A stretch of DNA of 64,000 bases from Spiroplasma ixodetis. GTDB taxonomy: Bacteria > Bacillota_I > Bacilli_A > Mycoplasmatales > VBWQ01. The position numbers and the translations under genes are program-made. Positions 63,598-64,000 of the stretch are shown here, piece by piece. The notes beneath the pieces were generated by a model. That model did no database searches, was not told where the DNA came from, and was given only the letters and a program-made list of their open reading frames with translations. The stretch's first letter is position 1. Every line of letters starts with the position of its first letter. The stretch is taken from contig NZ_AP026933.1 in assembly GCF_027923845.1 (NCBI RefSeq), positions 806,001-870,000 on the forward strand, in the 5' to 3' direction.

Positions 63598-64000
63598 GGC
63601 TTTTCTCCCTTTATGTACTATTTTAATTTTATCACATAAATGCTGAGAAAAGCCTATCTACGGACTTCTCCCCACATTTTTAAATCAAACATAGCATTAC
63701 AGTTTCAAAACTAGGTATCTTGTTGAATTTATATGCAGCTTCTTTAGCATATAAATGAACATGATGTTTTGCAACTTTGATATGTGTTTTAAATGTTCTT
63801 CTTATATGTTTTCAAACTGATTCAATTTGGTTGATATTTACACCAATTTTTGAAACATAGCCATCTTGATGGTTAACTGTTTCATGCTTAGTGAAAACTG
63901 ATTTAAAATCGCAATATCCTTTTCAAGAATCAGTATATACAAGACATTTTGAAGAAATGTGGTTTTTTGCAAACTGCAAAAGATTTTTACTCTTTGCGTT
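63598..64000 (-). mobile_element. IS1595-type element, copy 12 (partial, runs off window end)
   Basis: Begins at GGCTTTTCTCCC with TATTAAAA as the preceding eight bases. Majority subtype; the remainder lies beyond the window. Confidence 0.93.
63680..64000 (-). CDS. IS1595-family transposase, C-terminal part
   Basis: Last ~106 codons of the transposase, open frame, containing the VYTDSWKGY and IESVWKHIRR motifs; one visible substitution (VNINQIES for VNTNQIES). Confidence 0.88.

Overview
The window reads throughout with UGA as tryptophan and is very A+T rich. Together with the PstSCAB, KtrAB, HPr and plectrovirus-type genes, this points to a mollicute, most likely a Spiroplasma whose chromosome is heavily loaded with insertion sequences. 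The genus is inferred from gene content; no 16S gene is present.

Host backbone: a minus-strand phosphate uptake operon (pstS, a fused pstC-pstA, pstB; 477-4338), rpmB, an HPr-family gene, greA, asnS, the 5' stub of a probable Nudix gene, folD, a decayed KtrB/KtrA potassium uptake pair (17695-21138), a cluster of seven tRNA genes (Val, Thr, Tyr, Gln, Lys, Leu, Leu; 32584-33256), a multipass membrane protein gene, and an SNF-family symporter with a MetS-like small subunit (35793-37471).

Mobile DNA fills most of the rest. Twelve copies or remnants of one ~940-bp IS1595-type element can be delimited; nine of the ten copies with both ends visible have perfect 8-bp target duplications that I could read. 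There are also four IS5-type copies plus a remnant, two IS30-type elements, a truncated IS150-type element, two copies of another IS3-type element, two IS256-type elements and one ISLre2-type element. Several are nested inside one another or inside a plectrovirus Zot-like gene.

The largest coherent unit is a prophage-like element present three times: copy 1 (10271-14535, +), copy 2 (38030-43357, +) and copy 3 (about 61603 down to 44742, -). Its order is a structured non-coding left end, small early genes including a RuvC-like resolvase and an SSB-like protein, small membrane proteins, a coiled-coil scaffold candidate, a major capsid candidate, large virion proteins, a fibre-like protein, a portal candidate and a large tail-region protein. 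This is the layout of a small tailed (podovirus-like) phage. Terminase and polymerase genes are not in the window. All copies are damaged by IS elements, and copies 2 and 3 face each other across an IS256 copy.

Two related small loci (26640-28760 and 61938-63553) carry a PemK/MazF-like gene next to a divergently transcribed small RNA candidate with an identical TTGACA-N17-TATTAT promoter and its own terminator. One locus has a clear HMG-box protein gene downstream; the other has an HU/IHF-type gene in that place, plus ribbon-helix-helix proteins and a second strongly structured RNA candidate. Many genes carry single-base indels in A/T homopolymers, so real decay and sequencing error both need to be considered.
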